A stretch of 5,046 nt of DNA from Actinomycetes bacterium (GTDB taxonomy: Bacteria > Actinomycetota > Actinomycetes > Actinomycetales > Dermatophilaceae). The notes beneath the pieces are model-generated. The model saw nothing but the letters and a program-made list of their open reading frames with translations, was not told the DNA's origin and did not search any database. Position 1 is the first letter of the stretch; every line of letters begins with the position of its first letter. Both the position numbers and the translations under genes were made by a program. The stretch is from positions 1 through 5,046 of the forward strand of contig JAEXXY010000474.1 in assembly GCA_023451855.1 (NCBI GenBank), written 5' to 3'. Shown here one piece after another: positions 4,880 through 5,046 of this stretch.

Positions 4880-5046
4880 GCGCCCCGACGCCGCAGGGGG
4901 CCGACCACCTCGACGCCCGGGTTCGCCTGCGCCGCGGTGAGACCGAGGTCGACGTCGCACTGTCGGCGCAGGCCGGGCAGGTCATCGGGGTGCTCGGCCC
5001 GAACGGCGGCGGCAAGACGACGACGGTCCTCGCGCTCGCCGGGGTG
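4876..5046 (+). CDS. modC: Molybdate ABC transporter ATP-binding protein, N-terminal part only
   Basis: The first 57 residues of an ABC ATPase that powers ModB; the gene runs off the right edge. The Walker A motif GPNGGGKT occupies residues 41-48, with Lys47 contacting the nucleotide phosphates. It is preceded by VRLRRGETEVDVALSAQAGQVIGVLG, which matches the short, sparsely decorated first strands of ModC. The ATG at 4876 overlaps the modB stop by four bases (ATGA), and GGTGG 5 bases upstream is a modest ribosome site, so translation is probably coupled. Assignment to ModC rests on its position after modAB. Walker B, the signature motif and any C-terminal TOBE domain lie outside the window. 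Confidence 0.88.
   Translation, partial: MSAPTPQGADHLDARVRLRRGETEVDVALSAQAGQVIGVLGPNGGGKTTTVLALAGV

Noticed and set aside
4118..4960. 280-codon open frame on the minus strand opposite modB and modC
   Set aside because: Composition is almost wholly Arg, Glu, Gly and Gln with no domain; it mirrors a membrane protein gene.

Overview
The window looks like chromosomal DNA of a high-GC actinobacterium. Nearly every third codon position is G or C, the molybdate genes have actinobacterial form, and two genes appear to lack a leader or Shine-Dalgarno site. Lineage is inferred from style only; a Micrococcales-type organism would fit. I see no tRNA, rRNA, CRISPR array, insertion sequence or phage gene.

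Left block (minus strand). The first 1112 bases hold most of a 4-aminobutyrate aminotransferase gene (gabT), whose 3' end lies off the left edge. A 237-base gap follows. It holds an 11-bp inverted repeat with a 30-base spacer and a strong GC hairpin just past the stop of the next operon. Then comes a tight three-gene minus-strand operon, in transcription order arsR-type regulator, SRPBCC/AHSA1 protein, VOC (glyoxalase-fold) protein. Spacings are a 4-base ATGA overlap and a 5-base gap. The regulator carries a histidine-bearing four-residue tandem repeat in its tail, encoded by four 12-bp DNA repeats. Its promoter has a near-consensus -35 and -10, with an AT-rich inverted repeat over the -10 and start site. 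This suggests self-repression.

Centre (2728-2866). A divergent promoter region separates the two operons.

Right block (plus strand). This is a molybdate uptake operon: a small HTH-TOBE protein (a molbindin domain joined to a DNA-binding domain), modA (lipoprotein that binds molybdate), modB (permease) and the first 57 codons of modC (ATPase, running off the right edge). The HTH-TOBE gene overlaps modA by ATGA, and modB overlaps modC by ATGA. The HTH-TOBE gene seems leaderless. Its -10 and start codon are bracketed by two copies of a dyad, CGCA-NN-TGCG, 31 bp apart. The simplest reading is that the first gene product senses molybdate through its TOBE domain and controls its own operon through these dyads, in the role that ModE plays in proteobacteria. 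This circuit is the most interesting feature of the window and is inference, not proven.
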